This document shows, in pieces, positions 1 through 7,463 of a stretch of DNA of 64,000 nt (positions are counted from its first letter, which is position 1; each line of letters starts with the position of its first letter). The notes under the pieces are model-generated. The model was given only the letters and a program-made list of their open reading frames with translations. It had not been told where the DNA came from and did not search any database. The stretch spans positions 1 through 64,000 of the forward strand of contig NZ_FNAG01000001.1 in the NCBI RefSeq assembly GCF_900101825.1, in the 5' to 3' direction. The position numbers and the translations under genes are program-made. The stretch is from Aquimonas voraii. GTDB taxonomy: Bacteria > Pseudomonadota > Gammaproteobacteria > Xanthomonadales > Xanthomonadaceae.

Positions 1-356
1 GCGATGCGCGCGCCGGTCTTGACCAGTAGCGCATCCATCACCGCAACCGGCGCGAGCTCGGCCATGCGCTCGGCGTTTCGCATGCGCAGGCCTTCGGCGC
101 GGGCGCGCAACAGGCCCAGGCGCTCGCGCTGCAGCTCGGGCGAGGATTGGCGCGCGCGGTCTGCGGCGGTGTCGCGGAGACGCTGCGTGTAGGCGCGGAC
201 CCACTCGCGCAGCGATGCGCCCTCGACCAGCACACCAGCAGCGATCAGACGCGAGACGTGCTGCTGCGACAGGCCGACCAGCAGGCCGAAGTCGGCTTGA
301 CTCGGCGCCGGCTTGCCCAGGTCGAAGCCAGCCAGGAAGCCAGAACTCAGGGGCAT
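1..356 (-). CDS. Phage terminase small subunit, Nu1-like (partial, runs off the left edge)
   Basis: An open minus-strand frame of 118 codons starts at an ATG (354-356) behind a strong GAGGGGGG ribosome binding site and leaves the window with no stop. The N-terminal third looks like a helix-turn-helix (LVGLSQQHVSRLIAAGVL), followed by an Arg/Glu-rich helical stretch (RERLGLLRARAEGLRMRN). That order is typical of Nu1-type small terminase subunits, which bind the packaging site and recruit the large subunit. It is the last gene of the minus-strand element visible here. The family call is from motif style, not a search; the structural or packaging genes that would confirm it lie left of the window. 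Confidence 0.7.
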   Translation of the reverse strand, partial: MPLSSGFLAGFDLGKPAPSQADFGLLVGLSQQHVSRLIAAGVLVEGASLREWVRAYTQRLRDTAADRARQSSPELQRERLGLLRARAEGLRMRNAERMAELAPVAVMDALLVKTGARI

Positions 357-623
357 ACAACCCCCCTCGCACCGCACACAGCCCCATGCCGCACCCCATG
401 ACTAGCGCGGGAATGCGGCCATGCAACCCGCATCCCGATCACTGCCGGGAGGACCCGGACCGCCGAGGACATAACCCCCCACCCATGCCATAACCGGTCG
501 CCGAGCCCTAGCCCTAGTCGCGTTTTGCGGCCATGCCACCCGCGTGGGGTCGCGCAGGGGAGGACCCACCCCCGGCCATCGGCCGAACCGGTCGCCGGGT
601 TACCCGGCAAACCGGGTTCGGTA

Positions 624-2297
624 TCAGCCCCTAAGCGTTTCATATCCTGATTCCCTTTCACGTATGACTGAATCAGAACCCGATAAACCGGTAACCCGGC
701 GATGTTCGACAGCCCACGCGGCAACGTTGCCCGCGAGGTCGCGCTGCTGCCGCACCACCAGCGAGCCGAACAGGCGATCGCGCTGGCGCAGCAGGTAGCG
801 CCCGAGCCGACGCGGGTTGATGCCACCCGGACCGCCCGCTACCGCATCCAGCGCTCCGCGCAGTGGGCCATCGCGCCCGGCTTCCACGATCGCATCCGCG
901 ACGGTCACAGCCCGGTCACCGAAGGCACGGCGCCACTCGGTCAGCACCTCGACCGCGGCTTCGCGCTCGGGGTCTTCGCGGTGCAGGATGTCCAGGCACG
1001 CGCACGGGTCAGCCAGACCCAAGGCTATCAGCGGGTCGCGCACCCGCCGCGACCACTCCTCGAAGCTGCCCAGCGGCGGGCGCTGCGCCTCGACGGTGCG
1101 GCCCCACATCGCAATGGTCAGCAGCGCACGGACCAGCGACACCCTCTCTTGGCGTGCACGCACCACCGGGCAGAACTTGAACTCCCGCGTCTCGGGGCGC
1201 TCTACGCCGGGGTCAATGTGGCAGACCAGGAAGCGACGTGTCAGGTCGCCTTGAATCTGCGCGTTGTTGCCCGTGCACGTGATCAGTGCAGCCACCGGAA
1301 CACGTGGCATGAAGGAAGACCCGAGCACTCGGATAGAGACTTCAGGCTGCGTCATCGCCGAGTTCAGCGCAGACGAACGCAGCGGGCAGTCTAGGTTGTC
1401 GATGTTCAACACCGGGTCACCGGCCAGCAGTGCAGCGCCAAGCCGCTTTTCCGCCTCCTCCTCCTTCACGGGCCAGGACATGGCAGCTGCGGGTCTACCG
1501 GTCGCAAGCGTGGCAAAGGTGTCGGCCATCTTGCTCTTGCCCGAGCCGCGCACAGGCGCGGTCACGACAATGCCGGGAGCGGTGCTCAGGGACGGACGCA
1601 GTACCGCAGTCAGCATCCCAGCGATCGCCACGGCTTCATCGCTGGGATCCACGAACGCGAAGCCACCCACCAGAGCGCGCAGAGGCAGCAGCGCCGCCTC
1701 GGCTTCTGCCCTCGTTGGCTTGGTGGGGATTGGTCCCCAATCCTCCGAGCTGCACACCACTGCGCGGCTGACAGGGTCGTAACCCTCGCGAACGATCGTC
1801 CCATCGGGGTGCACCACCGGCACAAACGCGAGCGCGCGAACAGGCGGGAACCGCCAACGCCCTACGCGGCTAAGGTAGACCGCGGGCAGCTGGGGCGGAC
1901 AGCCGACCGGGCGAATCTCGGTTCTGCCGTCCTTGAGTTTGAAGGCCGCGACGAATCGAGCCGAAGCCTCGAAAGACTCCAACAGCATCGGCCCCGACGC
2001 CTGCACCAAAGAAGGCACGGAACCATGGCGCCGAACACCCTTCGTCTCGGCGCCGGTGGTCAGGCGCACCAGCACATCGCCGCGCACGTAATAAGGCTCG
2101 CCACTCGCGAGGAGCGCGTCCTCACCGTTGGTCGTAGTCTCGTCCACACGCCCCTTCCGGACCATCACCTCGGCTCGGGTGTCACCCCCGGGCGGGTCGG
2201 CCGCTCGGCGGCGCTTCTTGGCCTCTTGCGCCACCCTCTCCAGGTCGCGCGCGCTCTTCATGTCCACCACCGTCAACACACTGGCCGCGCCGGTCAT
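624..2297 (-). CDS. Phage/satellite primase-helicase-type P-loop NTPase
   Basis: A 557-residue protein with a Walker A loop in the middle (APVRGSGKSK) followed by an Asp-rich strand (LNIDNLDC) and a ring-ATPase-like segment ending in TGNNAQIQGDLTRR. This resembles the helicase half of prophage and satellite primases that unwind or load at the element's origin. Its start overlaps the stop of the upstream zinc-finger gene (2294-2297, ATGA), so the two are probably translationally coupled and act as one split primase. No TOPRIM or archaeo-eukaryotic primase motif was recognised. About 270 bases separate its end from the terminase gene; that gap holds short GC-rich inverted motifs but no gene I can support. 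The helicase call is by family resemblance. Confidence 0.65.
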   Translation of the reverse strand: MTGAASVLTVVDMKSARDLERVAQEAKKRRRAADPPGGDTRAEVMVRKGRVDETTTNGEDALLASGEPYYVRGDVLVRLTTGAETKGVRRHGSVPSLVQASGPMLLESFEASARFVAAFKLKDGRTEIRPVGCPPQLPAVYLSRVGRWRFPPVRALAFVPVVHPDGTIVREGYDPVSRAVVCSSEDWGPIPTKPTRAEAEAALLPLRALVGGFAFVDPSDEAVAIAGMLTAVLRPSLSTAPGIVVTAPVRGSGKSKMADTFATLATGRPAAAMSWPVKEEEAEKRLGAALLAGDPVLNIDNLDCPLRSSALNSAMTQPEVSIRVLGSSFMPRVPVAALITCTGNNAQIQGDLTRRFLVCHIDPGVERPETREFKFCPVVRARQERVSLVRALLTIAMWGRTVEAQRPPLGSFEEWSRRVRDPLIALGLADPCACLDILHREDPEREAAVEVLTEWRRAFGDRAVTVADAIVEAGRDGPLRGALDAVAGGPGGINPRRLGRYLLRQRDRLFGSLVVRQQRDLAGNVAAWAVEHRRVTGLSGSDSVIRERESGYETLRG

Positions 2298-2767
2298 GTC
2301 AGCACCGCCCGCGCGCTTTCCACACGCTCGCAGGCCACGCGCAGGCGGGCGAGGTCTTCCTTGCTCAGCGGTTCACCGGCGGCCAGAACACCCGCGGCGA
2401 TCTCGATCACCAGGGCCTCGCGCCCCAGCACGCCCAAGGCCGCAGCCCATGCCGCCTCACGCGAGGCACGCCAGGCCGCGCGGCGCTCTTCCGGCGTGTG
2501 GGCGCGGCGCAGGCTTGGCGGGAACAGGTCGCGCCGCTGCAGGCCGAGGCCGGCCACCACGTCATCTACTGAGCAACCTGCGAAGCAATGCAGCAGAACG
2601 CGGCCATCATCGCCGGCGGCGATCGACAGCGAGGCCGACCGGTCTTTATGCTCAGGCGCAGAACAGGTCGCAATGAAGCCCCGGCCGCAGCGGCGAACGC
2701 CGCTCAGCCGGGACAGCACCCGTTCCAGCGGCCCTGCTTCAACCTCCCGCAGAGCCGCGCCCATCAC
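2294..2767 (-). CDS. CHC2-type zinc-finger primase domain protein
   Basis: A 157-residue protein whose N-terminal half carries the CHC2 zinc-ribbon pattern of bacterial and phage primases: C-S-A-P-E-H-K-D, then LLHCFAGCS about 20 residues on. Such domains bind template DNA at the priming site. The C-terminal half is helical and Ala/Arg/Glu-rich without a recognised fold, so the catalytic part appears to be missing or encoded elsewhere. It overlaps its upstream (2764-2767) and downstream (2294-2297) neighbours by four bases, so the genes form one tightly coupled minus-strand operon. Confidence 0.65.
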   Translation of the reverse strand: MMGAALREVEAGPLERVLSRLSGVRRCGRGFIATCSAPEHKDRSASLSIAAGDDGRVLLHCFAGCSVDDVVAGLGLQRRDLFPPSLRRAHTPEERRAAWRASREAAWAAALGVLGREALVIEIAAGVLAAGEPLSKEDLARLRVACERVESARAVLT

Positions 2768-3201
2768 CCGGCCTCCGGCGGCGGGCTCGATCGGCGCAGG
2801 GCCTGCGCCAGGGCCTGCACATCGTCGCCAAGCTCAGGCACAGCCACTTGAGCCGCGCGGCGGATCGGCTCGGAGACGGACCGGAACACGGACAGGCTCA
2901 CGCAATCCGGGTCGGCCTCGATCCTGCGCAGCTGCTGCACCACCTCGGACAGCTCGCCCGCCAGGAACGCGGCATGCGATGCCAGGGCGGCGCGCGCGTG
3001 GGCCGGCGTGCGGGGCATCGTGCGGACGTTGTGGACCCTCACCGCCGAGGGGGCGCCCTCGGCGACAGCGGGCCGCACGAACTCGCGACCCTCGGGCGTG
3101 ATGCGCACCGCGGGCAGCTCGCGGACGGTGCGCTCGGCAAATCCGCGCTTGCTGGCGCGGGCCTCGCGGCGGGCTTTTCGCTTCGGCTTGCGGCGGCTCA
3201 C
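2764..3201 (-). CDS. Hypothetical protein of the integrated element
   Basis: 145 residues, not recognised. The first 22 residues are strongly basic (RRKPKRKARREARASKRG), which suggests nucleic-acid binding; the middle is helical. It overlaps both neighbours by four bases (2764-2767 and 3198-3201), which supports it as a genuine member of the operon rather than a shadow frame. Its position just before the primase genes is compatible with a replication or regulatory accessory role, but nothing in the sequence fixes a function. Confidence 0.5.
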   Translation of the reverse strand: MSRRKPKRKARREARASKRGFAERTVRELPAVRITPEGREFVRPAVAEGAPSAVRVHNVRTMPRTPAHARAALASHAAFLAGELSEVVQQLRRIEADPDCVSLSVFRSVSEPIRRAAQVAVPELGDDVQALAQALRRSSPPPEAG

Positions 3202-3461
3202 GAGCCAACCACCACGCCCGCAGCGCGGGCCATCTCGCGGAGCTTCTTCAACGGTTCGGCAATGTCGCCGAGCGCGCGGTCCATGGTGTCCGCGCCGAGG
3301 CTCGCGAGGTAGAACGGGCGGAGGCGCTGCTCGCGCTGCGTCTCGCCGATCATCGCGCCGAACAGGGCCTCGGCCTCGGCGAGGCGATAGTCGGCCATCT
3401 CCAAAGCATCCACCAGGTCGCGCAGGTCTGAAACCGTCATCGTGATGGTGTCGGTATTCAT
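3198..3461 (-). CDS. Hypothetical small protein of the integrated element
   Basis: 87 residues starting MNTDTITMTVSDL. A longer in-frame start at 3581 exists, but the ATG at 3459-3461 is preferred because it overlaps the stop of the previous small gene in an ATGA arrangement. Predicted all-helical (LRDLVDALEMADYRLAEAEAL). No motif recognised. Function unknown. Confidence 0.5.
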   Translation of the reverse strand: MNTDTITMTVSDLRDLVDALEMADYRLAEAEALFGAMIGETQREQRLRPFYLASLGADTMDRALGDIAEPLKKLREMARAAGVVVGS

Positions 3462-3637
3462 GCCGTCACCTCCGCGCGCAGGGCGGCGGCGATGGCGCGC
3501 AGTTCGGCGGCCAGGCTCTCGCTGTCGAAGATGGCGCGGCCCTCCAGGGCCATCGCTGCGTGCTGCAGCAGGCCGGCCCACTGCGGGCGGGGGACGTTGG
3601 TGCTTGCGGCCGTTGCGGCCGGGGTGCGGGTGTTCAT
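3458..3637 (-). CDS. Hypothetical small protein of the integrated element
   Basis: 59 residues from an ATG at 3635-3637 preceded by a good GGAGA ribosome binding site six bases upstream; a longer in-frame start at 3940 would read through a terminator-like hairpin and is rejected. The C-terminal half is helical and Ala-rich. It is the first gene of the string of overlapping small genes leading into the primase genes. Function unknown. Confidence 0.5.
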   Translation of the reverse strand: MNTRTPAATAASTNVPRPQWAGLLQHAAMALEGRAIFDSESLAAELRAIAAALRAEVTA

Positions 3638-3803
3638 GGTGCGGTCTCCGTAGGGTTCAGGAGTCCGCCATCGCGACGCCAGGCGCGGGGTGGCGGACGG
3701 TGCGGGATTGGCGTACCGGCCTACGGACCGGCGGGCCTTGCGGCCCTCCCGCACCGCCCACCATTGAACAGGTGAGCACGCGCCATGCCGCTGCGCGGGC
3801 ATG

Positions 3804-3835
3804 AAAAAAGCGCCGCTGCGAGGCAAGGGGCGCTT
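3804..3835 (-). terminator. Rho-independent terminator after alpA
   Basis: On the minus strand AAGCGCC (3835-3829) pairs with GGCGCTT (3814-3808) and is followed by a run of T (3809-3804). It lies about 100 bases past the alpA stop and before the first small gene of the primase operon, so it separates the regulator from the replication genes. The rest of 3638-3936 holds no supportable gene. Confidence 0.65.
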
Positions 3836-3936
3836 ATGCGCCGTAGGTTGCGGGACGCCAATCCCGGCCGCTGATTTGGCAGCGACGGCGGGAGCATCGC
3901 ACCGCACGCGCCCGCACGTCAACGCCTGCGCGCGCA

Positions 3937-4158
3937 TCACGCGGCCCTCGGCGCGCTGCGGCTGGCGGCGATGCGGTCAGCGATCCAGGACTCGACCTCG
4001 GATTCCACCCAGCCGGCGCTATTCGGCCCCAGCTGCACGCGGCGCGGGAACTTGCCGGCGCGCTCCATGGCATAGATGGCGGTCTTGCGGAAGCCCACCC
4101 GGCTTTCGACCTCGGGCAGGCGGATGATGCGAAGCGGACGCGACGGAACAACTTCCAT
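3937..4158 (-). CDS. alpA: AlpA-family transcriptional regulator / excisionase
   Basis: 73 residues with the AlpA winged-helix pattern: IIRLPEVESRVGFRKTAIY, then FPRRVQLGPNSAGWVESEV and WI. AlpA/Cox-like proteins bind DNA near the integrase, control its expression and assist excision of prophages, P4-like elements and satellites. The start ATG (4156-4158) has no rival in-frame Met. It lies between the integrase operon and the replication operon, as in Gram-negative phage satellites. A hairpin-forming stretch (4162-4212, GCTTTCCCTC against GAGGGAAAAGC) sits just upstream of the start and may be an operator or attenuator. Confidence 0.8.
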   Translation of the reverse strand: MEVVPSRPLRIIRLPEVESRVGFRKTAIYAMERAGKFPRRVQLGPNSAGWVESEVESWIADRIAASRSAPRAA

Positions 4159-4234
4159 GGTGCTTTCCCTCTTGGCTCACGGCGCGTGCGTTGCCGTGCG
4201 TGAGGGAAAAGCTAGGACGCACGGTCGCCTAAGT

Positions 4235-4265
4235 CTTCTCAGAAACCGACCGTCTTTCTGAGAAG
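4235..4265. promoter_or_regulatory. Perfect 11-bp inverted repeat between alpA and the integrase operon
   Basis: CTTCTCAGAAA (4235-4245) is repeated in inverse (4255-4265) with a nine-base spacer. It begins six bases past the stop of the 4272-4856 gene and ends about 75 bases before the alpA start. Neither side has a T run, so an operator for AlpA or a phage-type repressor is more likely than a terminator. Confidence 0.5.
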
Positions 4266-4271
4266 CGGGGC

Positions 4272-4856
4272 CTAGCGTCCGCGACGCCGCTCTTCTTCGA
4301 TCATCTCAGGCGAAGGGCAACAGTATTCGAGCCTTCTTTCGCCCTTGGCGTCGGCCTCGAACATCTGGAACTGTTCCGTCTTCTGCATCCTGTAATACGC
4401 CTTCTCGACGACGCTCGCCGAAAGCCCGTAGAACTCCGCGGCCTCCTCGAACGCGAACGGCTTCAGCGCAATCCCACGCACGTTGTGCCTGTAAATCACC
4501 ATGATCACGGCATCGCGCGCGACCCGGCTTCTTGACTTCGCGCCAAGCCGGTCTCGATCCGGTAAGCCCAAGGCGGCGAGAAAGGACGGGTGCCTCAGCA
4601 TCTCGAACTCATACCAGGCGTCAACCAACAGCTCGGCGGCCCAATCAGGCACGGGAAGCCGCCAGAGCATGTAGTCCATCGCGCACCGAAGGGCTTGGAA
4701 CTCCCTAGATTCCTCGCGCTGGGACCGCGGCAGCTCGCTTGCCCTCTTCAGAGTCGGGGCGTCCCGGTACACCGCCTCAAGGTCTTCGATAAGGCCCGAT
4801 CGACTACAGGAAAGACCCCCGCCAAGGACGCTAGAAACATCCTCGTCTGAACTCAC
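4272..4856 (-). CDS. Hypothetical protein coupled to the integrase
   Basis: 194 residues from a GTG at 4854-4856 that overlaps the integrase stop (GTGA); a longer start at 4904 would overlap the integrase by about 50 bases. Contains LLVDAWYEFEMLRHPSFLAAL and, near the end, FEEAAEFYGLSASVVEKAYYRM, which looks like a DNA-binding helix pair. Family not recognised. The overlap means it is probably translated only after the integrase and is specific to this element, perhaps modulating excision or expression. Confidence 0.55.
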   Translation of the reverse strand: MSSDEDVSSVLGGGLSCSRSGLIEDLEAVYRDAPTLKRASELPRSQREESREFQALRCAMDYMLWRLPVPDWAAELLVDAWYEFEMLRHPSFLAALGLPDRDRLGAKSRSRVARDAVIMVIYRHNVRGIALKPFAFEEAAEFYGLSASVVEKAYYRMQKTEQFQMFEADAKGERRLEYCCPSPEMIEEERRRGR

Positions 4857-6049
4857 CTTGCGCCCCGCTGGCGACCGCGCAGCGCCTCCAGATAGTCCGC
4901 CCACGCCTGCATCATCCGGCGGCGGTCAGGCAGGTGCTGCGTGCGGTTGTAGGCGCGGCCGAGCGGGTCTTTCACCTCGTGCGCGAGCTGGTGTTCGATC
5001 CAATCGATGCGAAAGCCGAGCACTTCATCCAACAGGGTGCGCGCGGTGGCCCGGAAGCCGTGGGCGCTCTGCCGATCGCGCCACCCGATGCCAGCCAGGG
5101 CCGCCGCCAGGGTGTTTTCGCTCATCGGGCGGCCCTTGCCGCGGCTTGCAGGGAACACAAAGCCGTCCGGGCCGGTCGCGGCGTGCACTTCGCGCAGGAT
5201 CCCCACCGCCTGACGCGCCAGGGGCACGATATGCGGCTTGCGCATCTTCATTCGGGCGTCCGGGATCGACCATGTGCCGCTTTCCAGGTCGATTTCGCTC
5301 CAAGCGGCGCTGCGTAGCTCGCCAGGGCGCACAAACACCATGGGGGCAAGCCGCAGGGCCGATTTCACGATGAAAGACGCCTGCGAGCCCTCGATGGCGC
5401 GCAGCAGCTCGCCCAAGGTCTCCGGATCGGTCACCGCGGGGTGACTCACGGGCCTGCGCGACGCCAAAGCGCCCTGCAGGTCGCGCGAGGGGTCGCGCTG
5501 GGCGAATCCGCAGGCTACGGCGTAGCGGAAGACCCTGCCGGCCACGCTGCGGGCTCTGCGGGTCGTCTCCAGGATGCCGGCAGCCTCGCAGCGGCGCAGG
5601 GCCGCCAGCAGCTCGGGCGGTTCGATCTCGCCCACGGCCCGGGCGCCGAGGTAGGGGTTCAACTTCTCGCGGAGAATCCACTCGATCTTCGCGCGGGTGA
5701 CTGCGCCGATGTTCTGGCGCCCCAGCCAGGCATTTGCTACGGCCTCGAACGTGTTCTCGACCGCCGCGCGCTTGCGGGCCTTGGCGTCCTTCTTGGCTTG
5801 GCCCGGGTCGATACCCTTGGCGACCAGCTCGCGGGCCTCTTCGCGGCGCTTGCGGGCCTCAGTCAGGCTCACTTCGGGGTACTTGCCCAGCGCCAGGCGC
5901 CGTTCCTTGCCGTCGAACCGGTACTTGAGTCGCCACAGCTTCCCGCCGGCTGGCGAGACCTCCAGGTACAGGCCGCGACCGTCGAACAGCCGCCGCGGCT
6001 TGTCTGCGGGTGCTGCCTTTCGGCAGGCCATGTCGGAGAGCTGGCGCAT
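4853..6049 (-). CDS. int: Tyrosine recombinase, P4-type integrase (N-terminal DUF4102 arm-binding domain)
   Basis: 398 residues from the ATG at 6047-6049, which has a GAGGTG ribosome binding site; the frame stays open to 6229 but that extension has no family counterpart. Order: DUF4102-like arm-binding domain (about 1-90, with GRGLYLEVSPAGGKLWRLKYR and ALGKYPEVSL), core-binding domain, then the catalytic domain with Arg in RPGELRSAAW, HGFRAT, HQLAHE and the tyrosine in YNRTQHL. It integrates and excises the element by recombination between attP and the tRNA-Leu gene, which begins about 220 bases from the int start. Catalytic residues look intact. Confidence 0.92.
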   Translation of the reverse strand: MRQLSDMACRKAAPADKPRRLFDGRGLYLEVSPAGGKLWRLKYRFDGKERRLALGKYPEVSLTEARKRREEARELVAKGIDPGQAKKDAKARKRAAVENTFEAVANAWLGRQNIGAVTRAKIEWILREKLNPYLGARAVGEIEPPELLAALRRCEAAGILETTRRARSVAGRVFRYAVACGFAQRDPSRDLQGALASRRPVSHPAVTDPETLGELLRAIEGSQASFIVKSALRLAPMVFVRPGELRSAAWSEIDLESGTWSIPDARMKMRKPHIVPLARQAVGILREVHAATGPDGFVFPASRGKGRPMSENTLAAALAGIGWRDRQSAHGFRATARTLLDEVLGFRIDWIEHQLAHEVKDPLGRAYNRTQHLPDRRRMMQAWADYLEALRGRQRGAR

Positions 6050-6269
6050 GGGGCACCTCGTGGGGGCATTTTTCGGCCGCTGCGGCCGGCGCCCCAAGTA
6101 TGCCCCCGAAAACTTCCCCAACCAACGCGGAATGCCCCCGGTGCGCTCCCTTCCGTTGGCGTCCGGAGCCCCTGCGGCCGTTTCGGCGGGAGCCCCTTGT
6201 TTTACTGGCCTTTCCGGCCTTTTCCGCACGCCTTCGCACGTCTGCGGAAGGGGGGCAATTCACATCCCA

Positions 6270-6300
6270 TGGTGCCGAAGGAGGGACTCGAACCCTCACT
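6270..6300. other. Predicted attachment site (att) at the 3' end of tRNA-Leu
   Basis: The T-arm and acceptor end of the tRNA face the integrase gene, the usual arrangement for P4-type integrases that use the tRNA 3' end as attB. The exact core cannot be defined because the second copy lies beyond the left edge of the window. Confidence 0.4.
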
Positions 6301-6356
6301 CTGTCGCCAGAAACGGATTTTGAGTCCGCCGCGTCTACCGATTCCGCCACTTCGGC
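6270..6356 (-). tRNA. tRNA-Leu (anticodon CAA)
   Basis: 87 bases on the minus strand with an encoded CCA tail (6270-6272). The acceptor stem GCCGAAG/CTTCGGC pairs over 7 bp, the anticodon loop reads CTCAAAA with CAA at positions 34-36, the T-arm is GAGGGTTCGAGTCCCTC, and a long variable arm marks a class II tRNA. It reads UUG leucine codons. It is also the probable insertion target of the element to its left; the 3' end is intact, as expected when an element restores the gene on integration. Confidence 0.95.
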
Positions 6357-6463
6357 TTGAGGTGCGCAGGGCAGGCCATGGAGTTCCAGAGCGTGCCGAA
6401 CGGGCGCGGAGTATAGCAGCGCGCCGCGCTTCCGCATCCGCCCGCCCCGGGCGCTCGGGCGGA

Positions 6464-6871
6464 TCAGCGGTGCTCGGGCTCCAGGTGCTCGCGCAGCCAT
6501 TCGGCGAAGGCCTCGGTGTCCATCGCACCGATCGACAGATCCAGAAGGGTGAGCAGCCAGTCGGCCTCGCTCGCCACCAGCCGCCAGCCGTTGAGGCGCA
6601 GGAACAGCTCGGTGCAGATCAGGGCGGTGCGCCGATTGCCGTCGCGGAAGGGCTTGGCCGTGCACAGGCTGTGGCCGTAGGTCGCCGCCAGCGCGGCGAT
6701 GTCCGCCTCGGGGCCGAACTCGCCGCCCAGGGTGGCCAGCTCATGCGCGGCGCCAAGCGCAGTGTCGAGAGCATCCGGATCGCGCAGGCCGGGCTCGCCG
6801 CCATGGGCCTCCAGCAGCTCCATCTGCAGCGTCAGCACCACGCTGCGATCCAGCCACACCCAGTCCCTCAT
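6464..6871 (-). CDS. doc: Doc-type (death-on-curing, Fic/Doc family) toxin with an altered active-site motif
   Basis: 135 residues, usual length for Doc. The ATG at 6869-6871 is behind GGAGGA. Doc toxins phosphorylate EF-Tu and stop translation. The family motif HxFxD(A/G)NKRT appears here as KPFRDGNRRT (residues 73-82), so the catalytic histidine position is Lys and the motif Lys is Arg; the following helix (ALICTELFLRLNGW) fits Doc well. It lies 34 bases after the AbrB-like antitoxin gene, forming a two-gene operon. Either the toxin is inactive or the subgroup uses different chemistry. It lies on the host side of the tRNA, so it is not necessarily part of the mobile element. Confidence 0.85.
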   Translation of the reverse strand: MRDWVWLDRSVVLTLQMELLEAHGGEPGLRDPDALDTALGAAHELATLGGEFGPEADIAALAATYGHSLCTAKPFRDGNRRTALICTELFLRLNGWRLVASEADWLLTLLDLSIGAMDTEAFAEWLREHLEPEHR

Positions 6872-6905
6872 CGCATCATGCTCCTCCGATGGCCCGACGA
6901 GCGGC

Positions 6906-7130
6906 TCAGAGTGCGAGTTGCTGCAGCAGGGCGCGGCGCTCGTGCATCAGCACGTGGGCCAGCCTGATCTGCTCGGCGTGCTCCGGGTTGCGATTCGACA
7001 GGCGCAGACCTTCGGGCCCGTCGAGCAGGTAGACAGCGTCGCCGCGCCCCAGCTTCAGCTGGTTGAGCACGCTTTGCGGCAGCACGACGCCGAGGGAACT
7101 GCCGATCGGGATAACGCGCAGGGTGTGCAT
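6906..7130 (-). CDS. AbrB/MazE-type antitoxin
   Basis: 74 residues starting MHTLRVIPIGSSLGVVLPQS, a SpoVT-AbrB swapped-hairpin domain that binds DNA as a dimer; the C-terminal helix (HAEQIRLAHVLMHERRALL) would neutralise the partner toxin. The ATG at 7128-7130 has an AGAGGT site; the open frame continues upstream only as a shadow of gspL. It is first in the operon, before the Doc gene, and probably represses its own promoter in 7131-7463. Confidence 0.85.
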   Translation of the reverse strand: MHTLRVIPIGSSLGVVLPQSVLNQLKLGRGDAVYLLDGPEGLRLSNRNPEHAEQIRLAHVLMHERRALLQQLAL

Positions 7131-7463
7131 GGACGACCTCTGGTCTGGGCTGGACTCGCGCCTGCAAGACCCGGGCCGCCGCGGCGGCAGCAAGCCCGGG
7201 CGGGGCGCGGCTGTCCCCGGCAGCGCAGGGCGTGGTCGCCGCGCTGAGCGCATGCAAGGCCCCAACGGCAAGCCACTCGCGCGCGGACGGGCGGGGTGTT
7301 GCCCCAGGACCACGCTGAAGAATTCAGCGTTGTCGCGGCCGCTGGCGGCGCGATCACGGAGCAAGCCCAGCAGGGACTTGATCCGTCTTGCCCTAGAATC
7401 CCGACCTTCCCGCCCGCCTCTGGCTGCTACAGTCCGCGGCTGCCTTCCCCGACTGCCTGTTCC
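7131..7463. other. Divergent intergenic region between the toxin-antitoxin operon and gspL
   Basis: No gene seen. It must hold the promoters of both directions. A perfect 8-bp inverted repeat with a three-base loop (ACGCTGAA at 7312-7319, TTCAGCGT at 7323-7330) is the most operator-like element. A TAGAAT hexamer at 7394-7399 could be the -10 box for gspL, though no well-spaced -35 box is visible. Confidence 0.4.

Noticed and set aside
347-826. Minus-strand open frame between terminase and primase
   Set aside because: It overlaps the end of the primase gene in another frame and has no family motif or plausible ribosome site.
4235-4265. Rho-independent terminator of the integrase operon
   Set aside because: Perfect stem but no T run on either strand; operator more likely.
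5441-6967. 508-codon open frame on the plus strand
   Set aside because: It runs antisense through the integrase, the tRNA and the Doc gene; the real genes on the minus strand have ribosome sites and motifs.
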